From Streptomyces cupreus (lineage in GTDB: Bacteria; Actinomycetota; Actinomycetes; Streptomycetales; Streptomycetaceae): 58,407 nt of DNA. Position 1 is the stretch's first letter; every line of letters begins with the position of its first letter. This document shows, piece by piece, positions 38,752 through 46,737 of the stretch. The stretch is from assembly GCF_014257025.1 (NCBI RefSeq), contig NZ_JACMSF010000054.1, forward strand, positions 1 to 58,407, given 5' to 3'. The notes under the pieces are model-generated. The model was not told the DNA's origin. It saw nothing but the letters and a program-made list of their open reading frames with translations, and did not search any database. The translations under genes and the position numbers were made by a program.

Positions 38752-39594
38752 TCAGTTGGCCGACCGCCGGTCCCGTACCGAGCGCCACCGCTCCACCAGC
38801 CGCCCGTACGCCGCCCCCGCCGCCGCCCCGTCGCCCTCCCGCAGCGCCGCGATGCCCTCGGCCACGTCCGCGGCGGAGTGGTCGCCCTCCAGCTCACCGG
38901 CCGGCAGCACATGCACCAGACCGCCGTAGTCGAGTTCGACCAGCGAGCGCGGATGGAACTCCTCCAGCCAGCGCCCCACGTCCACCAGGCCGTCCACGAG
39001 CGGCCCCTCTTCGATGGTGTCCTTCAGGGTCCTGAGGGCCCGCGCCACCCGGCGCCGCGCCTGCACCATCGGCGTGCGGTAGCGCAGCATCGGCGGGATC
39101 TCCCCGGTGCCCTTGTCGTAGCGCCGCTCCTCGTCCGAGACCAGCACGAACCAGTTCAGCGGCACCTGCCAGGTCGAGGTGCGGATCCAGGGCCGGGCGT
39201 CCGGGTTGCGCGTCAGCCAGCGCTCGTAGTCCTGGGCCGCCTGGCGCCGTACGACCTCCGGCAGCACCGCGTCCAGGACCGGCCCGGGAAACTCCTCGGC
39301 CAGCTCGCCGAGCGCCTGCCAGCCGCGCAGCCGGGTGCGCCACGGGCAGACGCACACCACCCCGTCCACGTCCAGGACGAAGGCGTCCAGGCTCTCGTGC
39401 ACCGGCACCGGGACCGGCGGGGTGGGCAGCAAGTCGGCGAGGGCGCGGCGCAGTTCGTCCTGGTACGAGGGACGGTTGCGGCGCCGGGCGTAGCGCGCCC
39501 AGTGGCTGCGCTCGGGCTCGGGGAAGGCGGCCAGCGGTTCGTACACGCGCAGATAGGTCGCGTACGGAACGATCATCGAGGACACCTTGGGCAC
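38752..39594 (-). CDS. Conserved hypothetical protein
   Basis: A 280-residue soluble protein not recognised by me. It has no signal peptide or membrane helix. It contains aromatic motifs such as DARPWIRTSTWQVPLNWFVL and LVSDEERRYD, and a C-terminal helical region. It is adjacent to bldC and vdh. GTG 39594 has GGGAGGGAG upstream and gives the start VPKVSSMIVPYATYLRVYEPL. Good third-position GC supports it being real. Confidence 0.75.
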   Translation of the reverse strand: MPKVSSMIVPYATYLRVYEPLAAFPEPERSHWARYARRRNRPSYQDELRRALADLLPTPPVPVPVHESLDAFVLDVDGVVCVCPWRTRLRGWQALGELAEEFPGPVLDAVLPEVVRRQAAQDYERWLTRNPDARPWIRTSTWQVPLNWFVLVSDEERRYDKGTGEIPPMLRYRTPMVQARRRVARALRTLKDTIEEGPLVDGLVDVGRWLEEFHPRSLVELDYGGLVHVLPAGELEGDHSAADVAEGIAALREGDGAAAGAAYGRLVERWRSVRDRRSAN

Positions 39595-39815
39595 GCCTGC
39601 TCCCTCCCCCGCCGTCTGCCAGGAAAACCTGCGAAACCCGCTCACAAAGGCGCGGGAAATCTATGCAAATCGTCGCACGGGGGTACTCCGGGAGTAGGTG
39701 ATCCTGAGCACGTCGAGGTGGCGGGGCGCCCCAGGCTCTAATCTCATGCTCACGGTTCCCGCCACCCTTACGGGAACTGCTCCGAACCGCCGCTACTTAC
39801 CCAGGAGTCACCACA

Positions 39816-40919
39816 GTGACCGACGTAACCGGCGCACCTGCTGATGTACTGCACACCCTGTTCCACTCGGAGCAGGGCGGTCATGAGCAAGTCGTGCTCT
39901 GTCAGGACCGCGCCAGCGGCCTCAAGGCCGTCATCGCCATCCACAACACCGCGCTGGGCCCCGCCCTCGGCGGTACGCGCTTCTACCCGTACGCGAGCGA
40001 GGAGGAGGCCGTCGAAGACGCCCTGAACCTCGCGCGCGGGATGTCGTACAAGAACGCCATGGCCGGTCTCGACCACGGCGGCGGCAAGGCCGTGATCATC
40101 GGTGACCCCGAGCGTGACAAGACCGAGGAGCTGCTGCTGGCCTACGGCCGGTTCGTGGCCTCGCTCGGCGGGCGCTACGTCACCGCCTGCGACGTCGGCA
40201 CCTACGTCGCCGACATGGACGTCGTGGCCCGCGAATGCCGGTGGACCACCGGGCGTTCCCCCGAGAACGGCGGCGCCGGCGACTCCTCCGTACTCACCGC
40301 GTTCGGCGTCTACCAGGGCATGCGGGCCTCCGCCCAGCACCTGTGGGGCGACCCCTCGCTGCGCGGCAAGCGCATCGGCATCGCGGGCGTCGGGAAGGTC
40401 GGCCACCACCTGGTCGAGCACCTCGTCGCGGAGGGCGCCGAGATCTTCGTCACCGATGTGCGCGAGGACGCGGTGAGCCGGATCACCGAGCGGCACGCGA
40501 GCGTGACGGCCGTGGCCGACACCGAGGCGCTGATCCGCATCGAGGGCCTGGACGTCTACGCGCCCTGCGCGCTCGGCGGGGCGTTGAACGACGACTCCGT
40601 GCCGGTGCTCACCGCGAAGGTCGTCTGCGGCGCCGCCAACAACCAGCTCGCCCACCCGGGTGTGGAGAAGGACGTCGCCGACCGGGGGATCCTCTACGCG
40701 CCGGACTACGTGGTGAACGCGGGCGGTGTCATCCAGGTCGCCGACGAGCTGCACGGCTTCGACTTCGAGCGGTGCAAGGCCAAGGCGGCCAAGATCTACG
40801 ACACCACGCTGGCCATATTCGCACGTGCGAAGGCGGATGGGATCCCGCCGGCCGCCGCGGCCGACCGGATCGCCGAGCAGCGGATGCACGAGGCCGCCGC
40901 GGCCCGCTGGACGCGCTGA
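39816..40919 (+). CDS. vdh: Valine (branched-chain amino acid) dehydrogenase
   Basis: A 367-residue member of the Glu/Leu/Phe/Val dehydrogenase family. The catalytic Lys region is MSYKNAMAGLDHGGGKAVI, the NAD-binding GxGxxG is GIAGVGKVGHHLVEHL, and the family C-terminal VVNAGGVIQVADELHG is present. It oxidatively deaminates valine/leucine/isoleucine to 2-oxo acids, supplying precursors for fatty acids and polyketides in Streptomyces. GTG 39816 has CAGGAG 8 bp upstream. The 3' flank has a long imperfect hairpin (40942-41003). Confidence 0.95.
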   Translation: MTDVTGAPADVLHTLFHSEQGGHEQVVLCQDRASGLKAVIAIHNTALGPALGGTRFYPYASEEEAVEDALNLARGMSYKNAMAGLDHGGGKAVIIGDPERDKTEELLLAYGRFVASLGGRYVTACDVGTYVADMDVVARECRWTTGRSPENGGAGDSSVLTAFGVYQGMRASAQHLWGDPSLRGKRIGIAGVGKVGHHLVEHLVAEGAEIFVTDVREDAVSRITERHASVTAVADTEALIRIEGLDVYAPCALGGALNDDSVPVLTAKVVCGAANNQLAHPGVEKDVADRGILYAPDYVVNAGGVIQVADELHGFDFERCKAKAAKIYDTTLAIFARAKADGIPPAAAADRIAEQRMHEAAAARWTR

Positions 40920-40941
40920 TCCGCCGAGGGCGCGCAGGTTT

Positions 40942-41003
40942 GACCGGTACCCGCCGGTGGGCACTTAGAGAGAACTCTCACTTCTACCGGCGGGTCGACC
41001 GGC
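40942..41003 (+). terminator. Hairpin downstream of vdh
   Basis: CCGGTACCCGCCGGT pairs with ACCGGCGGGTCGACCGG around a loop holding a second GAGAGAACTCTC hairpin. No U-run follows, so a regulatory role is also possible. Confidence 0.5.
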
Positions 41004-41217
41004 GATAAGTGGTTAAAATCGCCGTTGACCAGGGAGGACGGGGCACCTCGAAGGTCCTGGGCACACGCGCGTCCTGCGGGCGACGTACCGTATGGGCGCG
41101 GGCTCAGGTACCGTGGAAGCCCTACGGACCGGTCTCTCCACGGAGAGCCCGTTCCGGATCATGAACGCGTGTCGAGACTCTGGGGCCGTCGAGCCCCGTC
41201 ACCGAGGGGGTCGAGCC

Positions 41218-41472
41218 ATGGGGCGCGGCCGGGCCAAGGCCAAGCAGACGAAGGTCGCCCGCCAGCTGAAGTACAACAGCGGCGGGACTGACCTGTCGCG
41301 TCTGGCCAGCGAGCTGGGCGCTTCGACTTCGAGCCAGCCGCCGAACGGCGAGCCGTTCGAGGACGACGAGGACGAAGACGACCCGTACGCCCAGTACGCG
41401 GATCTCTACAACGACGACGACGAGGACGAGGACGGCGAGTCCGGTCCCACGTCGCAGCGTCGCGGCGCTTGA
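41218..41472 (+). CDS. DUF3073 family protein
   Basis: An 84-residue protein. The basic N-terminus (GRGRAKAKQTKVARQLKY) suggests nucleic-acid binding. The second half is extremely acidic (EDDEDEDDPYAQYADLYNDDD). This two-part layout is the actinobacterial DUF3073 family, commonly next to purM. The function is unknown. ATG 41218 has GAGGGG 8 bp upstream. The frame upstream to 41092 is non-coding. Confidence 0.85.
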   Translation: MGRGRAKAKQTKVARQLKYNSGGTDLSRLASELGASTSSQPPNGEPFEDDEDEDDPYAQYADLYNDDDEDEDGESGPTSQRRGA

Positions 41473-41510
41473 CGTAGCACGCTTCGCAGTTTCCGTCACA
41501 ACTGCACTTC

Positions 41511-41541
41511 ACCCGGTCCGGGGCCTTGGCACCGGACCGGG
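41511..41541. terminator. Terminator between the converging DUF3073 and purM genes
   Basis: ACCCGGTCCGG and CCGGACCGGGT form an 11-bp stem with a 9-nt loop, suited to both strands. Confidence 0.8.
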
Positions 41542-41555
41542 TTTCGTGCTGCCGA

Positions 41556-42620
41556 TCAGGCGTGGTCCCCCACCAGCGCGGCACCGGTGGTGTGCTCGCC
41601 GCGGTCCGTGATCTCACCCGCGACCCAGGCCTCCACCCCACGGTCGGCCAGCGTCGCCAGAGCCACGTCCGTCGACTCCTCCGGCACGATCGCGATCATG
41701 CCGACGCCCATGTTCAGGGTCTTCTCCAGCTCCAGCCGCTCGACGTCGCCGGTCCTGCCGACGAGGTCGAACACCGGGGCGGGGGTCCAGGTGGAGCGGT
41801 CGACGATGGCGTGCAGCTCGTCCGGGATCACTCGGGCCAGATTGGCGGCGAGGCCCCCACCGGTGATGTGCGAGAAGGCGTGCACATCGGTGGTCCGGGT
41901 GAGCGCCAGACAGTCCAGCGAGTAGATCTTGGTCGGCTCCAACAGCTCCTCGCCCAGGGTGCGGCCGAACTCCTCGATCCGCGCGTCCAGGGAGAGACCT
42001 GCCTGGTTCAGCAGGACGTGGCGGACCAGCGAGTACCCGTTCGAGTGAAGACCGGAGGCCGCCATGGCGATCACGGTGTCACCCTTGCGGATGCGATCCG
42101 GGCCGAGCAGCCGGTCGGCCTCCACTACGCCCGTACCGGCACCGGCGACATCGAAGTCGTCCGGGCCGAGCAGACCGGGGTGCTCGGCCGTCTCGCCGCC
42201 GACCAGGGCGCAGCCCGCGAGGACACAGCCCTCGGCGATGCCCTTCACGATCGCGGCGACCCGCTCGGGGTGGACCTTGCCCACGCAGATGTAGTCGGTC
42301 ATGAACAGCGGCTCGGCGCCGCACACCACGATGTCGTCCATGACCATCGCGACCAGGTCGTGGCCGATGGTGTCGTAGACGCCCAGCTGTCGCGCGATGT
42401 CGACCTTGGTGCCGACGCCGTCGGTGGCGGAGGCGAGCAGCGGGCGCTCGTAGCGCTTGAGGGCGGAGGCGTCGAAGAGACCGGCGAAACCGCCGAGGCC
42501 GCCGAGGACCTCGGGGCGCTGCGTCTTCTTCACCCACTCCTTCATGAGCTCCACTGCGCGGTCGCCCGCTTCGATGTCCACGCCCGCGGCTGCGTAGCTG
42601 GCACCAGTCGTCTCAGACAT
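41556..42620 (-). CDS. purM: Phosphoribosylformylglycinamidine cyclo-ligase (AIR synthetase)
   Basis: A 354-residue ATP-dependent enzyme closing FGAM to aminoimidazole ribotide. Motifs include TDGVGTKVDIARQ, VGGETAEHPG, MAASGLHSNGYSLVR and FSHITGGGLAANLAR, all typical of the PurM/ThiL/SelD fold. ATG 42620 is chosen. The open frame continues to 42947, but that overlaps purF. The gene follows purF by 32 bp on the same strand, so the pair is probably an operon. Confidence 0.97.
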   Translation of the reverse strand: MSETTGASYAAAGVDIEAGDRAVELMKEWVKKTQRPEVLGGLGGFAGLFDASALKRYERPLLASATDGVGTKVDIARQLGVYDTIGHDLVAMVMDDIVVCGAEPLFMTDYICVGKVHPERVAAIVKGIAEGCVLAGCALVGGETAEHPGLLGPDDFDVAGAGTGVVEADRLLGPDRIRKGDTVIAMAASGLHSNGYSLVRHVLLNQAGLSLDARIEEFGRTLGEELLEPTKIYSLDCLALTRTTDVHAFSHITGGGLAANLARVIPDELHAIVDRSTWTPAPVFDLVGRTGDVERLELEKTLNMGVGMIAIVPEESTDVALATLADRGVEAWVAGEITDRGEHTTGAALVGDHA

Positions 42621-42652
42621 GGGGTGAGAACCTTCGTGTCGTACGGCAGAAC

Positions 42653-44182
42653 TTAGGGGCGGCGGATCGCGTCCGCGGCGGCCGTGGCGGCGGGCCCTGC
42701 GGCCAGCTCGGTCTCCAGCAGCTGCTTGCCGAGCAGCTCGGGGTCCGGGAGCTCCATCGGGTACTCGCCGTCGAAGCAGGCGCGGCAGAGGTTCGGCTTG
42801 GCGATGGTGGTCGCCTCGATCATGCCGTCGATGGAGATGTACGCCAGGGAGTCGGCGCCGAGCGAGGTGCCGATCTCGTCGATGGTCATGCCGTTGGCGA
42901 TGAGCTCGGCGCGGGTGGCGAAGTCGATGCCGAAGAAGCAGGGCCACTTCACGGGCGGCGAGGAGATCCGGATGTGGACCTCGGCGGCGCCGGCCTCGCG
43001 GAGCATGCGGACCAGGGCGCGCTGGGTGTTGCCGCGCACGATGGAGTCGTCGACGACGACCAGGCGCTTGCCCTTGATGACTTCCTTCAGCGGGTTCAGC
43101 TTCAGGCGGATGCCGAGCTGCCGGATGGTCTGCGAGGGCTGGATGAAGGTCCGGCCGACGTAGGCGTTCTTCACCAGGCCCGCGCCGAAGGGGATGCCGG
43201 AGGCCTCCGCGTAGCCGATGGCGGCCGGGGTGCCGGACTCCGGGGTCGCTATGACCAGGTCGGCCTCGACCGGGGCTTCCTTCGCCAGGCGGCGGCCCAT
43301 CTCCACGCGGGAGAGGTAGACGTTCCGGCCGGCGATGTCGGTGTCGGGGCGGGCCAGGTACACATACTCGAAGACACAGCCCTTGGGCTTCGCTTCCGCG
43401 AATCGCGAGGTACGCAGACCGTTCTCGTCGATGGCGACGAACTCGCCCGGCTCGATCTCGCGGACGAAGCTGGCGCCGCAGATGTCGAGGGCGGCGGACT
43501 CGGAGGCGACGACCCAGCCGCGCTCCAGGCGACCGAGGACCAGCGGGCGGATGCCCTGCGGGTCACGGGCGGCGTAGAGGGTGTGCTCGTCCATGAAGAC
43601 GAGCGAGAAGGCGCCCTTGACCTGCGGGAGGATCTGGTGGGCCGCCTGCTCGATGGTCAGCGGCTTGCCGTCCTCGTCGACCTGGGCCGCGAGCAGCGCG
43701 GTCAGCAGGTCGGTGTCGTTGGTGGCCGCCACACGCGGGGTACGGCCGCCCTCCTGCTTGGGCAGGTCGGCGACCATCTCGGCGAGCTGGGCCGTGTTGA
43801 CGAGGTTGCCGTTGTGACCGAGCGCGATGGAGCCGTGCGCGGTGGCGCGGAACGTCGGCTGGGCGTTCTCCCACACGGAGGCGCCGGTGGTCGAGTAACG
43901 GGCGTGACCGACCGCGATATGACCCTGGAGCGAACCGAGCGAGGTCTCGTCGAAGACCTGGGACACCAGGCCCATGTCCTTGAAGACGAGGATCTGGGAG
44001 CCGTTGCTGACCGCGATTCCCGCGGATTCCTGGCCCCGATGCTGGAGGGCGTAGAGCCCGAAGTACGTGAGCTTTGCGACCTCTTCGCCCGGAGCCCAGA
44101 CACCGAAGACGCCACACGCGTCCTGGGGGCCTTTCTCGCCGGGGAGCAGATCGTGATTGAGTCGACCGTCACCACGTGGCAC
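42653..44182 (-). CDS. purF: Amidophosphoribosyltransferase
   Basis: A 509-residue committing enzyme of purine synthesis (PRPP + Gln to phosphoribosylamine). The first 22 residues are a propeptide removed to expose Cys23 (PQDACGVFGVW), the glutaminase nucleophile. The PRPP loop is VVVDDSIVRGNT. Iron-sulphur cysteines of the B. subtilis type are present (KWPCFFGI and NLCRACFDGEYP). GTG 44182 begins the protein. Purine nucleotides should feed back on it. The purM gene follows 32 bp downstream. Confidence 0.97.
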   Translation of the reverse strand: MPRGDGRLNHDLLPGEKGPQDACGVFGVWAPGEEVAKLTYFGLYALQHRGQESAGIAVSNGSQILVFKDMGLVSQVFDETSLGSLQGHIAVGHARYSTTGASVWENAQPTFRATAHGSIALGHNGNLVNTAQLAEMVADLPKQEGGRTPRVAATNDTDLLTALLAAQVDEDGKPLTIEQAAHQILPQVKGAFSLVFMDEHTLYAARDPQGIRPLVLGRLERGWVVASESAALDICGASFVREIEPGEFVAIDENGLRTSRFAEAKPKGCVFEYVYLARPDTDIAGRNVYLSRVEMGRRLAKEAPVEADLVIATPESGTPAAIGYAEASGIPFGAGLVKNAYVGRTFIQPSQTIRQLGIRLKLNPLKEVIKGKRLVVVDDSIVRGNTQRALVRMLREAGAAEVHIRISSPPVKWPCFFGIDFATRAELIANGMTIDEIGTSLGADSLAYISIDGMIEATTIAKPNLCRACFDGEYPMELPDPELLGKQLLETELAAGPAATAAADAIRRP

Positions 44183-44239
44183 GGCTCCGAGTGTAGGCGA
44201 GATCGACCACTGGTCCGAATTCGCTGGGAGTGGGCTTTC

Positions 44240-45133
44240 TTACTTCGCATGGGCGACGAGACCGTCCCCGGAGGCCGCCGTGAGGGTCAGTTCCTGGTCT
44301 TTCTGCTGGTAGGACACCTTGCCGGAGAGGATGTCGATCATCTCCTGCTCCGCCTTCATGACCGGGCCCTCGCACAGCATGCGCGTGGTGGACAGCGGCC
44401 CGAACTCGATGGTGCCGTCCTTGACGGTGGCCTTGCCGCGGAAGTTGTTGCAGCCGAGGTTGCCGCTCGCGGTGCCGTCCTCGGCCAGGGTGAGGTGGGC
44501 CTTGGCGCCCTTGGGCAGCGATTCGGCGACGGCGTCGTCGCCCTTGCCCGAGACCAGAGTGTCGATCGTCCACTTGGTGCCCTTCAGCGCGGGCTCGGGC
44601 TCTTCGGCGCCCTCCCGCAGGGTGATGCTGTCGCCATCGGCGCGGGTGAGGGTGAGGACCTTGGCGCCGCCCTCCTCCTCGATCTTGGCCTTCAGAGTGC
44701 CTGTGAAGACGCTCGTGAACTTCTCCTCGAACTCCTGCACAGGGCCGGGGCAGCCGATCTCCGTCTGGGCGAGGTCGGTGATCTTCACGGTGTCGCCGTC
44801 GATCTCGACATCGGCGCCGAAACTGTTGCAGCCCACCGTGCCGCCCGACTCCCCGCCGCCGACGTCCGGCTCGGCTGCGCCGGGCTTGAAGGTGATGTGC
44901 GCCTCGTCGACGCGGAAGTTCTTCTCCCCGGTCGGCAGCTCGTACTCCTTGCCGTCGACGGTCACCTTCTGCGGCACCCAGCGGGTGTCCGCGATGACGT
45001 CGGCGGCCTTGGTGGTCTTCTCGCCGTCCCCGACCGTGCTGCTGCCGCTGCCGGACTCCGAGCCGCAGGCGGCCAGCACGGCGGTGCCGGCGAGCGCCGC
45101 GGCGGCGTACTTCACACTTGTCGTCCGCTTCAT
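44240..45133 (-). CDS. Lipoprotein with two META domains
   Basis: A 297-residue protein. The signal peptide and lipobox LAAC (Cys about residue 23) predict lipid anchoring. Two META-type beta-domains follow (about 48-165 and 180-295), with paired cysteine motifs GCNSFGADVEI and GCPGPVQEF in the first, and GCNNFRGKATV and LCEGPVMKAE in the second. The META family is linked to stress proteins such as HslJ. The role here is unknown. The gene lies just upstream of purF on the same strand (58 bp). Confidence 0.88.
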   Translation of the reverse strand: MKRTTSVKYAAAALAGTAVLAACGSESGSGSSTVGDGEKTTKAADVIADTRWVPQKVTVDGKEYELPTGEKNFRVDEAHITFKPGAAEPDVGGGESGGTVGCNSFGADVEIDGDTVKITDLAQTEIGCPGPVQEFEEKFTSVFTGTLKAKIEEEGGAKVLTLTRADGDSITLREGAEEPEPALKGTKWTIDTLVSGKGDDAVAESLPKGAKAHLTLAEDGTASGNLGCNNFRGKATVKDGTIEFGPLSTTRMLCEGPVMKAEQEMIDILSGKVSYQQKDQELTLTAASGDGLVAHAK

Positions 45134-45192
45134 GTCTCTTCGACGTACGAGGCGTGTGTTGGGTTCGGTGTCGTTACCGGTCCGTTGTGTCG

Positions 45193-45990
45193 TCAGCTCA
45201 TCAAGGGCAGCAGACCACCGAGATCGGCCCGCTCACCACTGGCACTGACCTTCGCCTCAGCGAGGGCCTCCGGCCACTCCAGCCGCCCGGTTGCGAGCCG
45301 GATCCAGGTCAGCGGGTCGGTCTCGACGACATTGGGCGGGGTGCCGCGAGTGTGCCGGGGCCCCTCGACGCACTGCACGACCGCGTAGGGCGGGATCCGC
45401 ACCTCGGTCGAGCCGCCGGGCGCCTTGGCGGCGAGCGCGTCGGCGAGCAGCCGGGTACAGGCGGCGAGGGCCTGCCGGTCGTACGGCACCTCAAGACCCG
45501 CCACCGCGGCGTTCAGGTCGTCAGTGTGGACGACGAGTTCGACGGTGCGGGTGACGAGGTAGTCGGCGAGCGGCAGGGCGCCGGCGTTGGTGTCGAGCAG
45601 CCGGGTGCCCGGGTGGGTGTCCAGCTGCTGTTCGAGGGTGCGCGCGATGTCGGCGAGGTAGACGTCGAGGTCGGGGTGCTCCTGGACCAGCCGCTTGGTG
45701 AACTCGTCGATGGCCGAGGAGCTGGCGGAGGTCGCGAACGGCCAGTCCAGCAGCACGGCGTCCTGCTTCGGCGGCTCCGGCAGAGCGAGGGACCGCCCGA
45801 TGGCCGTCAGCGCCATCCCGATGTGCGCGACCAGCTCCCGTACGGTCCACGCCCCGAGCCGCGTGGGCCCCGCGAGCTGCTCGGGCGTGAGCCCGCGCAC
45901 GGCGTCCTGGACGTGCCCGAGCTGGGCGAGGACGGCGGTACGGATCTTGGCGGGGTCGTAGCTGCGGGTGCGCTTCTTGGCCGGGGGCAT
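45193..45990 (-). CDS. Sterol-carrier / mycothiol-maleylpyruvate isomerase-like DinB-fold protein
   Basis: A 265-residue soluble protein. The N-terminal four-helix part (QLGHVQDAVRGLTPEQLAGP, then GAWTVRELVAHIG) matches the mycothiol-dependent maleylpyruvate isomerase/DinB fold with the conserved metal-site His. A second HTDDL His lies near residue 156. The C-terminal 80 residues resemble the SCP2-like sterol-carrier domain found in these fusions. The likely role is metal-dependent thiol transfer, with unknown substrate. It is divergent from the Uma2 gene. Confidence 0.8.
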   Translation of the reverse strand: MPPAKKRTRSYDPAKIRTAVLAQLGHVQDAVRGLTPEQLAGPTRLGAWTVRELVAHIGMALTAIGRSLALPEPPKQDAVLLDWPFATSASSSAIDEFTKRLVQEHPDLDVYLADIARTLEQQLDTHPGTRLLDTNAGALPLADYLVTRTVELVVHTDDLNAAVAGLEVPYDRQALAACTRLLADALAAKAPGGSTEVRIPPYAVVQCVEGPRHTRGTPPNVVETDPLTWIRLATGRLEWPEALAEAKVSASGERADLGGLLPLMS

Positions 45991-46098
45991 GCGATCAAGC
46001 GTAGGCAGACCGTCACTCGTACGTGTGTCCGGCCGTGAAAGTCACCCCGCGGCGCCGGAACCCGACAACACTGGTCTGCGCCTGGAAGGGGGTGCAAC

Positions 46099-46683
46099 AT
46101 GACGGTTATGGCCGAGCGCACGTCTCAGATGACGGTGGAGGATTTCGAAGAGATCGCCTCCGCCGCTCCCGAGACCGTCACGTTGGAGTTCATCAACGGA
46201 CGGATTGGGGTCAAGAAGGCGGCGGACGGGGACCACAGCACCATCGTGTCCTGGCTGGCCAAGCGCTGTATGCGAGCTCGACCCGACCTGGACCTGTACT
46301 GCGGTCGAGGCCTCCGGGTCGCGGCGAATCGGCAGGGCAGGGCGAGACCGGCCGCCGTGCTCGCGCCCGAGGCCCACTTCGCGGGGCACGGCGAATGGTC
46401 CGACCCGGACGGGGCGCTCATGGTCGTCGAGGTCACCTCGTACGACTCGGACACGGACCGGCGGGACCGGCACGAGAAGCCGGCCGCGTACGGTCAGGCG
46501 GAGATCCCGGTGTACCTCTTGATCGACCGCGGCTCCTGCACGGTTACGGTGCACAGCTCGCCGGACCGGAAGGTCGGCGGCTACCGCGCCGCCAACACCG
46601 CGAAGCTCGGTGAGAAGGTGCTCCTCCCCGACCCGATCGGCATCGAGCTCGACACGGAGATCCTCAAGAACTACGTGCGGTGA
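46099..46683 (+). CDS. Uma2-family (DUF820) restriction-endonuclease-like protein, probably lacking a catalytic Asp
   Basis: A 194-residue PD-(D/E)xK-fold protein of the Uma2 family, which is common in streptomycetes but of unknown function. Typical features are MTVEDFEEIA at the start, RRDRHEKPAAYGQAEIPVYLLID, and EVTSYDSDTD containing the catalytic Glu. The segment where homologues have PD reads RPAAVLAP, so the first acidic ligand seems to be replaced by Ala. GGGGG precedes ATG 46099. An alternative ATG is at 46108. It converges with purL. Confidence 0.85.
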   Translation: MTVMAERTSQMTVEDFEEIASAAPETVTLEFINGRIGVKKAADGDHSTIVSWLAKRCMRARPDLDLYCGRGLRVAANRQGRARPAAVLAPEAHFAGHGEWSDPDGALMVVEVTSYDSDTDRRDRHEKPAAYGQAEIPVYLLIDRGSCTVTVHSSPDRKVGGYRAANTAKLGEKVLLPDPIGIELDTEILKNYVR

Positions 46684-46737
46684 GCGCCGACGAGGTCCCG
46701 CCCGGAATCGGACGGGACCTCGATCTCGTACGACCGC

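Noticed and set aside
42621..42947. N-terminal extension of purM
   Set aside because: It overlaps purF and has no coding character. PurM homologues start at 42620.
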